DNA from: Aspergillus flavus
Taxonomy: Eukaryota > Ascomycota > Eurotiomycetes > Eurotiales > Aspergillaceae
DNA length: 64,000 nt
Direction: 5' to 3'
Assembly (NCBI RefSeq): GCF_009017415.1
Contig: NC_092406.1
Location: forward strand, 2,666,001 to 2,730,000
Each line of letters begins with the position of its first letter. Within the stretch, counting starts at the first letter, position 1. The translations under genes and the position numbers were made by a program. Positions 45,040 through 56,028 of this stretch are shown piece by piece. Below the pieces are notes generated by a model. The model searched no databases and was not told where the DNA came from. It saw only the letters and a list, made by a program, of their open reading frames with translations.

Positions 45040-46200
45040 ATGGATTTCGCGGCGTTGATGTCCAAGGAGATCTCCAAAGCTAAAAGCGGCGGATCATCGT
45101 CATCAGACAAAAAAGATACATCGAACCCCCCAGAGAAGAAATATGTTCGTCGCAGTGAATTAGAAGCCGCTAGGATTGCCGCCTACAATGAGGAGCAGGA
45201 GCGGGCGCAACGTGAACGAGAAGAGCGCATGGCTCAGAAGCGCAAACTGGATGAGGAGGAGGCCGAACGGCGCCAGGAGCGAGAAGAGAAAAAGCGACGG
45301 CTAGCGGAAGAGTCACGGAAAAAGAGGGAAGAAGAAGAGGCGGCCCAGGAGCGAGAGCGACGGAAGCGGTTGGGATTGCCCGAGTTGCCCCCTGCTAGTG
45401 AAAAGGATGAGGACAAGGACAAGGATGAGGAAGAAGACATCCCGGACGAGGAACTAGTTACGAAGCTGCGTGAGATGGATGAACCGGCTCGATTGTTCGG
45501 AGAGACACACCGCGGCCGTTTACGGCGGTATCGTCGACTCGTGGAGCGTTCGCTCACCCCTCAACAGCAATTGTCTGATGGTCCTATTCCCACGACGCTG
45601 GAACTGGTCCCCGAGAAGGATATGAAGATCTCCACGACACTCCCTAAGGATACCGAAGGTCGCAAGTATTTGTTCCGCCAGCTGGCGTCGTATTTCAACA
45701 TGGTTCTAGGGGAATGGGAGCTTGCATTGGCGAAGCGAGATATATCTGTCAAGCAGAGTCTCCAGGGACGGCAAGCCTACAATGCCATGGTCCAGTCGCG
45801 GGAGAACATGAAGCCGCTGTTCCGAAAGTTTGAGAAGGTGGATGTTGATGATAGAGTACTGGAGCATGTTGTCGAGATCGTCCACAACGCCCAGCTGCGG
45901 AGATATGTAGATGCAAATGATGCCTATCTACGATTGAGTATTGGAAAGGCGTACGTGTTGGCCCCTTCAACTAATTTTTATACCTTGAGATAGCTAACGG
46001 TGTACAGAGCATGGCCCATCGGTGTAACCATGGTTGGTATCCACGAACGATCAGCTCGAGAGAAGCTCCACCAGAGCGACCAACAGGCTCATATTCTAAG
46101 TGATGAGATCACTCGCAAGTATCTGCAAAGTATTAAACGATGCTTGAGCTTTGCGCAAACTCGGTGGCCTCCAGACGATCAGCTGCAGATCATGGGCTAG
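45040..46200 (+). CDS. prp18: Pre-mRNA splicing factor PRP18
   Basis: Two exons (45040-45950 and 46008-46200, with a GCTAAC branch just before the acceptor) encode 367 residues. The first part has a long highly charged coiled-coil region (residues about 45-120, many EERAQRE/RKKREEE-type repeats). The PRP4-like short motif is DEELVTKLREMDEPARLFGE. The conserved C-terminal helical domain has YLFRQLASYFNMVLGEWE and WPIGVTMVGIHERSAREK, the strictly conserved PRP18 loop. It acts with Slu7 in the second catalytic step of splicing, in the nucleus. The start was chosen at MDFAAL because the family begins there; an upstream in-frame ATG at 45016 exists. Confidence 0.96.
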
Positions 46201-46421
46201 AAGTTTGAAGATATTCTGTAGTTAGTGTACAATTAATGATGACGATATTTATACCCTGTTGCGCGTATACATTGCATAATTTTTGTGAACATGTGTGGCC
46301 CTTGCGGCGTGTAAGAGTGCCAAACGTAATCGATTTTATACAAATAAAGGGTGTGCACATGACTTCTAGAATCTATATGAGACATGCGTGTATAGAAAAG
46401 GGATTATAGCACATTGTATCG

Positions 46422-48089
46422 TTACCAGATTGCCGTTAGTGCTTTCCATATGCTTCCAAGCAAACCTGACTTCTCGGGCATAGGGTACTCCGTCCGGCAG
46501 CTATCTATTTTATCGAGTTGGGCCCTGTGGTTTCCGTTTCCGTAAACATCGTGGCCATCGAAGCCCTGCATCACCCCTGGTGATGATCCCTGCGGTCGCG
46601 GAGAGGCCGCCGCATTGGACTTTGCATTGTTTTCCCCAGTATATGTACGGATCAGTTTGCCTGCTGTTTGAGCACAGCTGCCATGTGCAAACCGAATGAG
46701 AGTGTCGCCCGTCAAACTGCCAACGATGAAGACATTATTCGCGATTTCCATGTTTTCAAATGCTTTGTGTCGCAGGGTTTGCCCAGAGACCGTCGGGCTG
46801 ACATCGCCTTTATCATCGCACCCCACAATCTCAGAAAGGAGTCCACGCTCCAGGTAGCCAAGGGAGCCCCGGCGACCAGTCGCATACACCATACCGCGTA
46901 CAGGTCGCGAGAAAATGGTGCCATCAGTTCGGCGGAAGGTAACTGTAGCGAATTCTTTCTTCATATCCACGCCAATTATTTCAGTATTTGGATATCCTTC
47001 ATAAACCTCATCCCAAGCACGGCTTTCGAGAAACGGGCTGGATGTCGTCCGCTTCATTCTGGCAGGACGCTTATGATTGGTTGGCGCTGCCGCAACAGCA
47101 GCTCGTTTCATCAGACGGTAGACCCCCGCGTACTCGGGGTAGGCTTGTTGGTGGCAACCCCGCAGGGGAGAGGGCCGGGATTCGGGATCCCATTTGAATA
47201 CATGGATGATCCTCTGGTCTGTCGGCGCTGAGATAATTACATCTGCAGCTGAAAACCCAGACCCAATAATGAGAAGAGGGATATCCGGGACGGGTTGAAG
47301 CGAGAGGAGTGGCTGAAGCAGCGGACGAGGCTGTATCACCTCGGAAAATATGCCGCTCGCTAAAACCAGGTTCTTGCAATTGATATTGTGTGATTCAATG
47401 AAAAAGCCATTCTCCGTTCTGGAAATACCGGCCAGAGTTTCATTGCTCTTGAAAACATCCGCAATCCCAACTGCTTCCGGATACATCCGGAAATATTCGG
47501 CTGTCTCCTGTCTACTGGGACGGGTGAAAGCAGGGAGATCTTTGCCTGTGACCGTCCGGTAATGTTCCGCGAAGGAGTAGCCCGGAAGAGATAACATCGA
47601 TGCATAGCTCAAAGTCTGAATTTCCCAACTAGCAGGGACGAGATTTTCGGTCCATTGACCACCGGGCCGTGGCGCATTCCCGAAAACCAAGTGAGGAACC
47701 GCTTTCTCAGGCACATATCGCCATTCGATATTTGAAACGCTTCCCAGTTCTTCCACGTCGATACTTGGGCGGAAGAGGGTGTCAAATAATACATTGACCG
47801 GCAGAGCTTGAGTGGAGTAGCTCAGCCGAGAAGCGGCGAAATGCTCCGTCAAAGCATCGACATCGGCATCCAGCAACGCCGGGTGATCTTTGAGTTTGGC
47901 ATGAAGAAGCGGATCAGGATGTGGAGGATTGGGGAAATAATACGGGACGTGTCCATGCAGGATAAAGGACAGGATCATGGCCGAAGGCCCATTTCCTGTG
48001 ACGGTTACTGGTCAATCACAGCGCCCATTGGCAGAATTAGCCTTCAAGGAGTATGGCGACATACCGATTATAATGGTGTCAGTGTCCAT
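46422..48089 (-). CDS. OSGIN-like FAD/NAD-binding monooxygenase-type protein
   Basis: Two exons (48065-48089 and 46422-47995) encode 532 residues. The first exon of 25 bases supplies MDTDTIII, completing the FAD-binding GNGPSA at residues 9-14. A second dinucleotide site is LLIIGSGFSAADVI. The C-terminal half has MVYATGRRGSLGYL and VFIVGSLTGDTLIRFAHGSC, matching the family of OSGIN (oxidative-stress-induced growth inhibitor) proteins and their fungal homologues. It likely binds FAD and a nicotinamide cofactor, with substrate unknown. It converges on PRP18 (221 bases). An intergenic of 895 bases precedes the next gene. Confidence 0.85.
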
Positions 48090-48984
48090 TGAAGGCAATC
48101 TGTGAGCCTCCGGCCGCCCAGTCAGCGCGGAGCATTCTCGACGGGACATGCGATAGAGTGGCAGAGCCCCAGAGGGACAGTGCTTTCAATCGGTGGGTCT
48201 AGATGATGATCACGGCACCACTACCTTCCTGTGAAGGACATGAAGCCGTTAGGCCATCGAAAGAGGTTACATCTGAGATGGCAGAAATTGCTGCAGGAAG
48301 ATGGCGTGAGAGGCGCACATTGAGCGGATCACAAAAGTAAAGCCCGTTCGCTGACAAAACTTTGGTCTGGCTTAGCAATCCTGTCCCGATTATGGTCCGA
48401 ACGGCGGCGTGGGGTGAACTATGGAATTAAGCTTGGTTCGAGTCGCCTAGACCGGTGGCAGTCGGCGGGACATCATCTCGTATCAAAGTAAAAGTACCGT
48501 ACATCAATCATTCCCCCAATCTTGATAAAGTTGAGATTAATCTCGGTCAGCCAGGGTCAAGAATCGACCTTTTCGCAATCAGGGGGCGAGACAAGATACA
48601 TGACCCATGGTAACATGATTGTTCGGTGAAATCATGGAGGGAATCCACTAGGGAAAACAATACCTAATTCTATCATAATCATGAAGTCGGCGACCCTCCG
48701 GCTGCGGGGTAGCCGTACTAGGAGATTTAGGGCATAGGGTGAGGGGATTTGGCAGCCCTGTGCCCTACCTTCCCAAAAGGGGCAAGGCTGACGCGTTGGA
48801 CGGAAGAGAAGGCGGGTGAATGATCGTCACCAGAGGCAGAACGACGCTGAAATCGAAAGAGAAAGTGAAAAGAGAAGGGCTAGGGAATCAGAGGCAAGTT
48901 GCGCTGCCATGATTCTGTTATTCCGACTCTCGTTACGCCCGTTTTGATACCAGGAGTTGGCTCCGGCCTCCGCCGACCGCAACG
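48090..48984. promoter_or_regulatory. Divergent promoter of OSGIN-like and ARF-like genes
   Basis: 895 bases between divergent starts, with no coding evidence. It is purine-rich (GAGA-like) from about 48790 to 48900, shortly before the ARF-like gene. Confidence 0.45.
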
Positions 48985-49793
48985 ATGTACCATCTGGCCA
49001 GGTCGTTGTATATGTACGCCACCAGCAAAGAGGGTAAGAGAACGCGCTCCGAGGCCATGCGCAGAGTTGCTTACTGACTATTCACTACATAGAGTACTCT
49101 GTCCTCCTGCTCGGGTTAGATAACGCTGGAAAAACTACGCTCCTCTCGCAGATCAAGGCCCTCTACCAACCCCGTCCCGAAGGCGCCCCTGCTCCGAACC
49201 CTGGCAAGACCGTGCCTACAGTCGGCCAAAATGTCGCAACCATCAATCTCCCGGAAATGTACCTGAAGATCTGGGATGTTGGAGGTCAATTAACGATGAG
49301 AAACCTATGGCAAAGCTACTACTCAAGCTGTCATGCGATCATCTTCGTCGTCGACAGCACCGACGTCGGTCAAGACCCAGATATCGCCCGACTCCCTTCG
49401 AATCGGCGCTCCAGCTCTGCATCGGGCCCTTCGGGAGGCAACGCCGATGCGTTCACCGAGCAGACAGTCGGTATCAATGCTCCCGGAAGTGACTTTGGTC
49501 GGCTCGACGAGTGTCGCGAAGTGTTAGAATCAGTTTTGAAGAACGCGGATGTGGCGGGTGTACCGATCCTGGTCCTGGCAAACAAGCAAGATCGAGAAGA
49601 TTCGGTAGAAGTGGTTCGCATCAAGGAAGGGTTTGTGCGCAAGGTTTTCGAAGGAGAATCTGGAGGCGCCATGCGTGATAGTCGCGTCTTACCGGTCAGT
49701 GCGCTTCTGGGCTCAGGAGTCCAGGAAGCTGTAGAGTGGGTTCAAACTCGAGTCAAATGGAATAAGGAGGGAAGGCCACCAGTGATGAGGTGA
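48985..49793 (+). CDS. ARF-related small GTPase (ARFRP1/ARL3 type)
   Basis: Two exons (48985-49033 and 49093-49793) encode 249 residues. It begins MYHLARSLYMYATSKEEY, a helix without the Gly2 used for myristoylation in ARF; ARL3/ARFRP1 is N-terminally acetylated instead. G motifs: GLDNAGKT (phosphate loop), TVGQNVATI (switch I), WDVGGQ (switch II), and NKQD for guanine. A hydrophilic loop of about 45 residues (from QDPDIARLPSN to NAPGSDFG), rich in Ser/Gly, is inserted between the third strand and the helix before EVLESVL. The protein works at trans-Golgi membranes in recruiting ARL1 and golgins. The insertion enlarges it from the usual 200 residues. Confidence 0.92.
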
Positions 49794-50598
49794 TACACCA
49801 TGCCGATTACGGGGAGCTCTACGTAAGACCGGCGCTGGGATCGTCCCTCGTACCTGGATGAATTCGTGAGATGGCCAGGTACAGGTGCCTCTAGATTTCG
49901 CTTGGTGCCTTTGATATTAGATTTGATTGGATTGGGGCTTGTTAATGGCGCAGGGAGGAATTGTTCACACGCAAAGATACCTTAGTTTAATTGTCTTTTA
50001 TTTGCTTATTTGTTTATTTTTTTCATGTTCTAGATGTTCCGTATGGAATATACTTTCCAATGATACATATTGTTCCACGAAGCCGATGTCTCCCACGAGC
50101 CACCTGCACAAGCTACTGTCTCGGCGCGGTTTTCAAACATTCGATGAAGTCATAGGCTTAGGATCAATGTCCGTCTAGACGTTCTAAGTAATTGCCCTTA
50201 ACATCAGCACCATACAACTTCGCCGTAGTCGCGCGATCATCTCCACAGCCGAGCTGAGCCCATCACGTTCAATATAGCGACGTCATGTTTTGAGAATTTG
50301 CAGGGAAGTTGGTAAGGAGAGATTTGACATCCCAGAACCGTTGGTTGACAGAATTAAATCATGGATGTCGATGGTGGTGAGTTAAGTATGAAGTCAACCC
50401 CATCAGCCTTGACGTCATAGGGTTACTGGCATGCATCGAGTAGGTTGAAGGGTTATAAAGAAGAGCGTATCGGTTGTAGAAGGCTTTTCCCTGTAGCAGA
50501 TAACACAATCATTGCAAAATCTCTGTATCTCTCCGTTATCACGATTCGAATTACTCTATCACGCCTTTCACAAAGACCAAATTAAAGAACCCTTCATC
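49794..50598. promoter_or_regulatory. Intergenic with CRE palindrome and TATA box
   Basis: 805 bases upstream of the disordered-protein gene. A perfect TGACGTCA (50410-50417), the ATF/CREB site, lies 36 bases before TATAAAG (50454-50460), and both precede the start codon at 50599. A half-site ACGTCA lies near 50280. Stress or development control through an AtfA-like bZIP factor is inferred. Confidence 0.55.
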
Positions 50599-51267
50599 AT
50601 GAGCACTCTCGACAAGATCCACTCCGACAACAACCCTAAGCAGGGTTTCCATCCTAGCGCTGGTAACTCCCAGCCGCTCACAGACAAGGGCGTAAGTGTA
50701 CATGAGCTCCATATCTTCAGAAGGCCATCGGCTAACTTTCGAAACCAGCATCAACCCGGCCGCAAGGTCTCTCCTAAAGACTATGCCCCTGAGTTCCACG
50801 CAGAGACATATCCTCCTGGAACGGCTCCCGCTAGCAACTCTTACACTCCCAACACCCGGTCGGAGGTGGGAAGCCAGGCTCAGAATCCCAATGTTGAGCG
50901 ATCTCACGGAAAGGAGTCTGTAAGAACGACCGCGGACCAGAGTCTGCAGGGAGCTACCTCCCAGGATGTGCACACCGGTCTAGGTCACCCTGGAGGCGGC
51001 CAGACGAGCGCAGAACTTCGCCATGACGGACAAAAGCACCGGAAGAACCCCGGTGGTGGCCTCGAGGGTGTCGGAGCAAGCCAGGAGCCCCGTAACGAAC
51101 GTCAGATCCCCGGCCTGCGCGGACTTGAGCGCGATGAAGCGAAGGGAGGTCAGCGTGGGGACAAGGGTGCGTTGGCTGCTGAAGACAGGCAGCCCGAGTC
51201 TGCGGAGACGCTGGATGCGGAATGGAAGTACGAGCCTCAGACCCAGAGACAGAGATTCCAGGCTTAG
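50599..51267 (+). CDS. Hydrophilic, intrinsically disordered stress-type protein
   Basis: Two exons (50599-50691 and 50749-51267; the 57-base intron is in frame, with a GGCTAAC branch) encode 203 residues. It is very rich in Gly, Gln, Glu, Ser, Pro and charged residues, with almost no hydrophobic stretch, no Cys and no Trp except near the end. Pieces such as GLGHPGGGQTSAELRHDG and RGLERDEAKGGQRGDKG suggest low-complexity repeats. I recognise no domain; the composition resembles fungal hydrophilins. The start was chosen at MSTLDKIHSD because an upstream ATG is preceded by the TATA region. The perfect CRE 182 bases upstream suggests induction in stress or spores (inference). Confidence 0.75.
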   Translation: MSTLDKIHSDNNPKQGFHPSAGNSQPLTDKGVSVHELHIFRRPSANFRNQHQPGRKVSPKDYAPEFHAETYPPGTAPASNSYTPNTRSEVGSQAQNPNVERSHGKESVRTTADQSLQGATSQDVHTGLGHPGGGQTSAELRHDGQKHRKNPGGGLEGVGASQEPRNERQIPGLRGLERDEAKGGQRGDKGALAAEDRQPESAETLDAEWKYEPQTQRQRFQA

Positions 51268-51418
51268 AAACTACCATTCCATTTGATATAATGTCTTATA
51301 TGTTGTACTATAAATTATGATGAGCACGGGTATCACAGTGTTAATTTGAGCGAATCAAAACATAATAAACCATCACATGTCGCGCAAAGTAATCGTAATA
51401 GAAGTGTTATTTCTTAGG

Positions 51419-53077
51419 TTAAGTCGTCGAGCCAATGCGATGTGGGCTATCTCTGGTTGAGTCGGCTGTTTCCTTTTGTTTCAGCTTCTTTGGCCAACTG
51501 CGAGCAATATCGATATTGGCGCGGGGAAACCACATCTCTAGGAGAACATAGATTAGGACATCAATGACCACGCAAAGGCAAAACAGCTTGCCTGCCCACA
51601 CCCCGCAGCCATAGTAACGTTTCAGTCGGTCAATGAGGGCAAAGCTTCGTACCCTATCACCACTCGCTTCCCAGCCTTGGCCGGGATAATAACCGTAAAA
51701 CTCTTCAGGGCTTATGTCGCCCTGAATGCCCTTGTACACACGTTCTGTACGCTGTGCCACATCGGTCCAGGAGTACATCATCTTCACCTGATCGTGAAAT
51801 CGATCAGTCCTCACTTTGTTGGAGCGTAGTGCGGCTATGGCTTTGCTAGTAGCCATGACAAGATCGTCTTCTTCCGGCTTAGCGAAAGTGGTCATATGCT
51901 GAGGCAGCACTTCTGGAATGCCGCCAACTCGCGTACATACCACATAGAGGCCACAGCTGGCGGCTTCTACGAGAACTGTCCCGAAGGCTTCGGTTAAACT
52001 TGGGTGTAGATAGATGTGACCTCGAACCATGACATCTCGAACTTCTTCGTGACGAACGGGACCGAGCATCTCTACTTTGTCTTGAAGTACGTTGCGTTCT
52101 AACATTTGCTCCAAGTCGATAGCCTTGGGCCCTGACCCAGCGATGATGAACCGCACATTGGGATGGGACGAAAGGATTCTCGGGATCGTAGCGATCAACA
52201 GATCAGTTCCCTTGTTATAAAATAGACGCGAGATCACGACGATAGTGATAATATCGTTTGGTCCGATTGGCCTCGGCGGCTCTCCTTGCTCTAGAGGTCG
52301 GAAGTTTTCCGCGACTACCGCATTAGGGATTACGGAGACCATTAGCGGATCCAAGGATGCTCGAAGAACCGTATTCTCTTTACTATGTCCCAAAGTCAGC
52401 AGATGGTTCTTGGAGTTTTGTTCCTGTCCTATTGGTGTCAACTGAGATGACCGCGGGGTCGCCTGTCAACTCTAGTCATCCAACCGCTTGTTCTTACCAT
52501 GTATGGCTGACACAAATCACATGGTCCACATCACTCAGCGTAAATTTGAGCAGTTTATTGGTAAGAATTGAACCCGCATCAGCGAAACCAAATAGCGAAT
52601 GGTCGGTAAAGACAGTCCGTAGACCCATTGTCCGGGCATGCAGAATAGCTTCATGGCAGAAGCTGCTCAAGCTTGCGTGTCCATGAACAATCTGAATCTG
52701 CTCGCGAATGACAATATTACGAAATATAGGAAAGAATGAAAAAACAGTTGGCATAGTCGATTCGCGGTATATGACGAGAAAAGGGACATGATACACTTTG
52801 AGGCCATTTGTAAGATATCGAACTCCCGTGCGACCCTTGTACGCATGGGTAATGATAATTACTTTATGGCCACGGTCGATGAGCTTCTGAAGGTCGATGA
52901 GCATCCATCCAGGAATATACGGCAGGATATCTTACGGTCGATAACTGGTAAATGTGACTTTCAATCCCACCTGGTTGTGGGAAGAAGAAGTCACTGACCA
53001 TACTGCGCGGAAAGCTGTTAGATAAGATCACTAGGCGCAGACAAATGCGGCGAAACTCACGCAATATTGTAAGGCAT
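51419..53077 (-). CDS. gpi3: GPI-GlcNAc transferase catalytic subunit (GPI3/PIG-A)
   Basis: Five-part reading in four exons (53061-53077, 52936-53002, 52498-52886, 51419-52382) gives 478 residues. The start [18 protein letters not shown] matches PIG-A orthologues, followed by [42 protein letters not shown], and [16 protein letters not shown] across the last intron. The GT4 catalytic EX7E site is in [19 protein letters not shown]-terminal hydrophobic segment ([19 protein letters not shown]) anchors it in the ER. It transfers GlcNAc from UDP-GlcNAc to phosphatidylinositol, the first step of GPI anchor synthesis, and is essential in fungi. The 17-base first exon is easily missed. It diverges from DBP6 (338 bases). 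Confidence 0.95.
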
Positions 53078-53415
53078 GTCGGCTATTATTCTAGCTTAAA
53101 AGCCTAGAAAGTATTAATGGATCATAGTCCGCTGCTCTGTCCATGTCCGGACTCGATCAGCTTAAAAATAGCATGCGAATATATCCAGGGGTATAACCGT
53201 TATCTCTTTAGGATGCGGTCGATTACGCCGGAGCGGATCGACCAATGTTATTTCCCAAATGGTCCAAATCCTGGCGGCCCCGGGGGCGGTGTGGTAATTC
53301 TGCCGACGGAATAATCCCCGCTAGAAAGAAATATTTCGGAGAATCTCTTCGTAACACCGAAAAGTATTGTCGATCGACGCTATTTTGCGCTGGTGGTGCG
53401 CTGACACGCTTGACA
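53078..53415. promoter_or_regulatory. Divergent promoter of GPI3 and DBP6
   Basis: 338 bases between two housekeeping starts, with no TATA box that I can support. An upstream in-frame ATG at 53245 of DBP6 exists but lacks conserved protein features. Confidence 0.5.
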
Positions 53416-56028
53416 ATGGCTGGTGGCCACTCTGCGCATGATGTCTCTTCGAAGAAAAGTTTATCGACTCCCCTGAGTGCGAAGAAATCTCACAAGAGGA
53501 AGAGAGATCTTGATGGCTCCGTCGTCAGTACCTCGACTCCAACGCCGACCAAGAAGCCGAAGAAAACCCAGAGCCCTTCGTCCACCCCTACACCACTCAA
53601 AGAGAGCCGGAAAAAGAAAAGAAAATCCGAATCAGCTGCCAGTGGTGCTGTTCAAGAAGAATCGTCCCAGGAAGAGAGTGCTGTCTCGCCGGTCAGCCGA
53701 AAAAAGGCTTCTTCAAGTAAAAATGACAGCAAGGATAAAACAAAGAAGAAATCGAAGAAGGCTAATCGAGAAAGCTTACGAGGCAACAATGATTCATCTG
53801 AGGAACTTGGAGATATAGAAGAACCCAACAGCGACGAGGAACGCAACGTGGAAAAACACGTGAAATCGAAGGATATAGACGCCATGTCAGAGGAGGAATA
53901 TAACGCAAAGCCGCAAAAGAACAAATATTCAGGAATCTTATCTAAATTTGAAAAGGCAGTCAAAGCGACGGAATCGGCCAAGGCCAAATCTGGCGAAGAG
54001 GATGTCGAGAATGAGTCTACCGGACCTATAACCGCGGAACCTGTTATAGCTCAGGGCCTGGAGCCGTTGCCTCAGCCAGAAGCAGTCCCCGAGCAGGATG
54101 AGAAGCCAAGCTATTCCTCCCTTCCGTCGTGGCTTGCCAACCCCTTAAGGACTTCCGCTGAAGAAAAAACCCCGTTTTCAAGCCTCGGGATCGAGGAGAA
54201 TGTCCTACGCATTCTTGAAAGCAATGGGTACAAGGAAGCTTTTGCCGTCCAGTCTACTGTTATCCCGTTACTCTTGCAGGGATCTAAGAATCACCCTGGA
54301 GATATATGTATTTCTGCAGCCACCGGTTCGGGAAAGACATTGTCATACGTCCTACCCTTGGTTACAGCTCTAGAGCAAGTTCCAGCTCCTAGGCTCAGAG
54401 GCCTCATCGTCGTGCCTACAAGAGAACTGGTCAAACAAGCTCGGGAGGCCTGCGAGCTTTGCGCTGCTGGTTCCGGACTCCGTGTCGCTTCCGCTGTGGG
54501 AAATGTGGCCATCAAAGAAGAACAGCGTTCATTGATGCGCGTTGATGAAGTCTACGGCCCAGAGAACTTCAAACTGCGACAGCAAGATAAATTAACAGAC
54601 AATGACTGGTTGAACTTTAGTCTACAAGACTATATCTCAGATGCAGGGGATCAGAGTGAATCGTTGCCGGGCTATATTCGTAAGGCTGAACCCAATGTTG
54701 ATATCCTGATTTGTACCCCGGGTCGTCTTGTCGACCACATCCGGTATACCAAAGGCTTCACCCTGAAGCACCTCGAGTGGCTCGTCATTGATGAAGCCGA
54801 TCGACTGCTCAACGAAAGCTTCCAGGAATGGGTTGATGTTGTAATGAACTCTTTAGACGCAAGAAAGGACGCGGGAACTTTTGGCTTTAGCGGAAAGTTC
54901 CTCGCCAATCTTGGACTTCCTATACAAACCAAAGACCCGAGAAAGGTCATCCTCAGCGCCACCATGACCAAGGATATCTCGAAGCTGAACTCTCTACGAC
55001 TTTCGAATCCTAAACTTGTTATTGTTGGCTCAGCTGAACAAGCCACATCTCGGGAGGATGAAAGTGGTATCCATGATCGTATTGGCGATCAGTACACTCT
55101 ACCGCCTAGACTGAAGGAGTACTCTCTCTCGGTTGGAGACGGATCACAGAAGCCACTTTATCTCCTGCGTCTGCTTTTGACGCACATTAAGGTGAACGTC
55201 AATAAGACCACAAAGCGTGCTCTGACAAAGACATCCGTATCCGACGATTCTAGTTCGGAGGATTCGACTTCTGAAGAATCTAGCTCTGAAGACTCGGACT
55301 CGACCTCTGATTCAGAAAGCTCTGATTCTGACACCGACTCCGAGACATCCAGCTCTGACGAATCAAGCTCGGGAGATTCAGAGTCGGACGCTTCCAGTGA
55401 TGACAGCTCATCATCTAGTGACAGTTCTGAATCCGATGATAGTTCGGCATCTGAAGATGAAGTATCGGTGGACGTGAAAGCAGATAAGAGTCGCCCGCGA
55501 GCCTCTGTTTTGATCTTCACCAAGTCATCCGAATCCGCCTCACGACTTTCACGCTTGCTTGCCTTGCTTGATCCATCTTTAGCCAAGGAGATTGGAACAA
55601 TCATTAAGTCAAACAAGTCATCAGCCTCCCGGAAAACACTCACTGCTTACCGTCAAGGGAAGATCTCGATCATCATTGCTACCGATCGCGCGTCTCGTGG
55701 TCTTGATTTGCAATCCTTGACTCACGTTGTTAACTATGATGTCCCAACCAGCATCACTACCTACGTGCACCGTGTCGGTCGTACCGCAAGAGCGGGCAGG
55801 GAGGGTTCTGCCTGGACCCTTGTTGCACATCGGGAAGGCCGGTGGTTCACGAACGAAGTCATCCAAACTTCTGACAATAGAATTACCAGGTCTACTAAAG
55901 TACAAAAGGTGGCCATGAAGCTTGACAATATGAAGGATCTCAAATCGAAGTACAGACAAGCGCTGGATGCACTCGAGAAGGAGGTGAAAACAGGGGGGAC
56001 GGGAAAGGCTACAAGGACAGAAAAGTGA
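53416..56028 (+). CDS. dbp6: DEAD-box RNA helicase DBP6
   Basis: One exon, 870 residues. Residues 1-200 are a lysine- and serine-rich nuclear/nucleolar tail (KKSHKRKRDLD, KKKSKKANRE). The helicase core has a Q-like motif ESNGYKEAFAVQSTVIP, motif I AATGSGKT (from 301), PTRELVKQA, TPGRLVDH, motif II DEAD (from 459), LSAT, then in RecA2 IIIATDRASRGLD and YVHRVGRTARAGR. It assists 60S ribosome assembly in the nucleolus. A run of about 73 residues made almost only of Ser, Asp and Glu (about 610-682) is inserted at the start of RecA2, between TKTSV and DKSRPRASVLIF. The start is the first Met after which family-like sequence begins. Confidence 0.95.
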   Translation: MAGGHSAHDVSSKKSLSTPLSAKKSHKRKRDLDGSVVSTSTPTPTKKPKKTQSPSSTPTPLKESRKKKRKSESAASGAVQEESSQEESAVSPVSRKKASSSKNDSKDKTKKKSKKANRESLRGNNDSSEELGDIEEPNSDEERNVEKHVKSKDIDAMSEEEYNAKPQKNKYSGILSKFEKAVKATESAKAKSGEEDVENESTGPITAEPVIAQGLEPLPQPEAVPEQDEKPSYSSLPSWLANPLRTSAEEKTPFSSLGIEENVLRILESNGYKEAFAVQSTVIPLLLQGSKNHPGDICISAATGSGKTLSYVLPLVTALEQVPAPRLRGLIVVPTRELVKQAREACELCAAGSGLRVASAVGNVAIKEEQRSLMRVDEVYGPENFKLRQQDKLTDNDWLNFSLQDYISDAGDQSESLPGYIRKAEPNVDILICTPGRLVDHIRYTKGFTLKHLEWLVIDEADRLLNESFQEWVDVVMNSLDARKDAGTFGFSGKFLANLGLPIQTKDPRKVILSATMTKDISKLNSLRLSNPKLVIVGSAEQATSREDESGIHDRIGDQYTLPPRLKEYSLSVGDGSQKPLYLLRLLLTHIKVNVNKTTKRALTKTSVSDDSSSEDSTSEESSSEDSDSTSDSESSDSDTDSETSSSDESSSGDSESDASSDDSSSSSDSSESDDSSASEDEVSVDVKADKSRPRASVLIFTKSSESASRLSRLLALLDPSLAKEIGTIIKSNKSSASRKTLTAYRQGKISIIIATDRASRGLDLQSLTHVVNYDVPTSITTYVHRVGRTARAGREGSAWTLVAHREGRWFTNEVIQTSDNRITRSTKVQKVAMKLDNMKDLKSKYRQALDALEKEVKTGGTGKATRTEK

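Noticed and set aside
55158..55643. 161-codon Ser/Glu-rich minus-strand frame
   Set aside because: It is the antisense mirror of the acidic tract of DBP6; the sense gene is clear.
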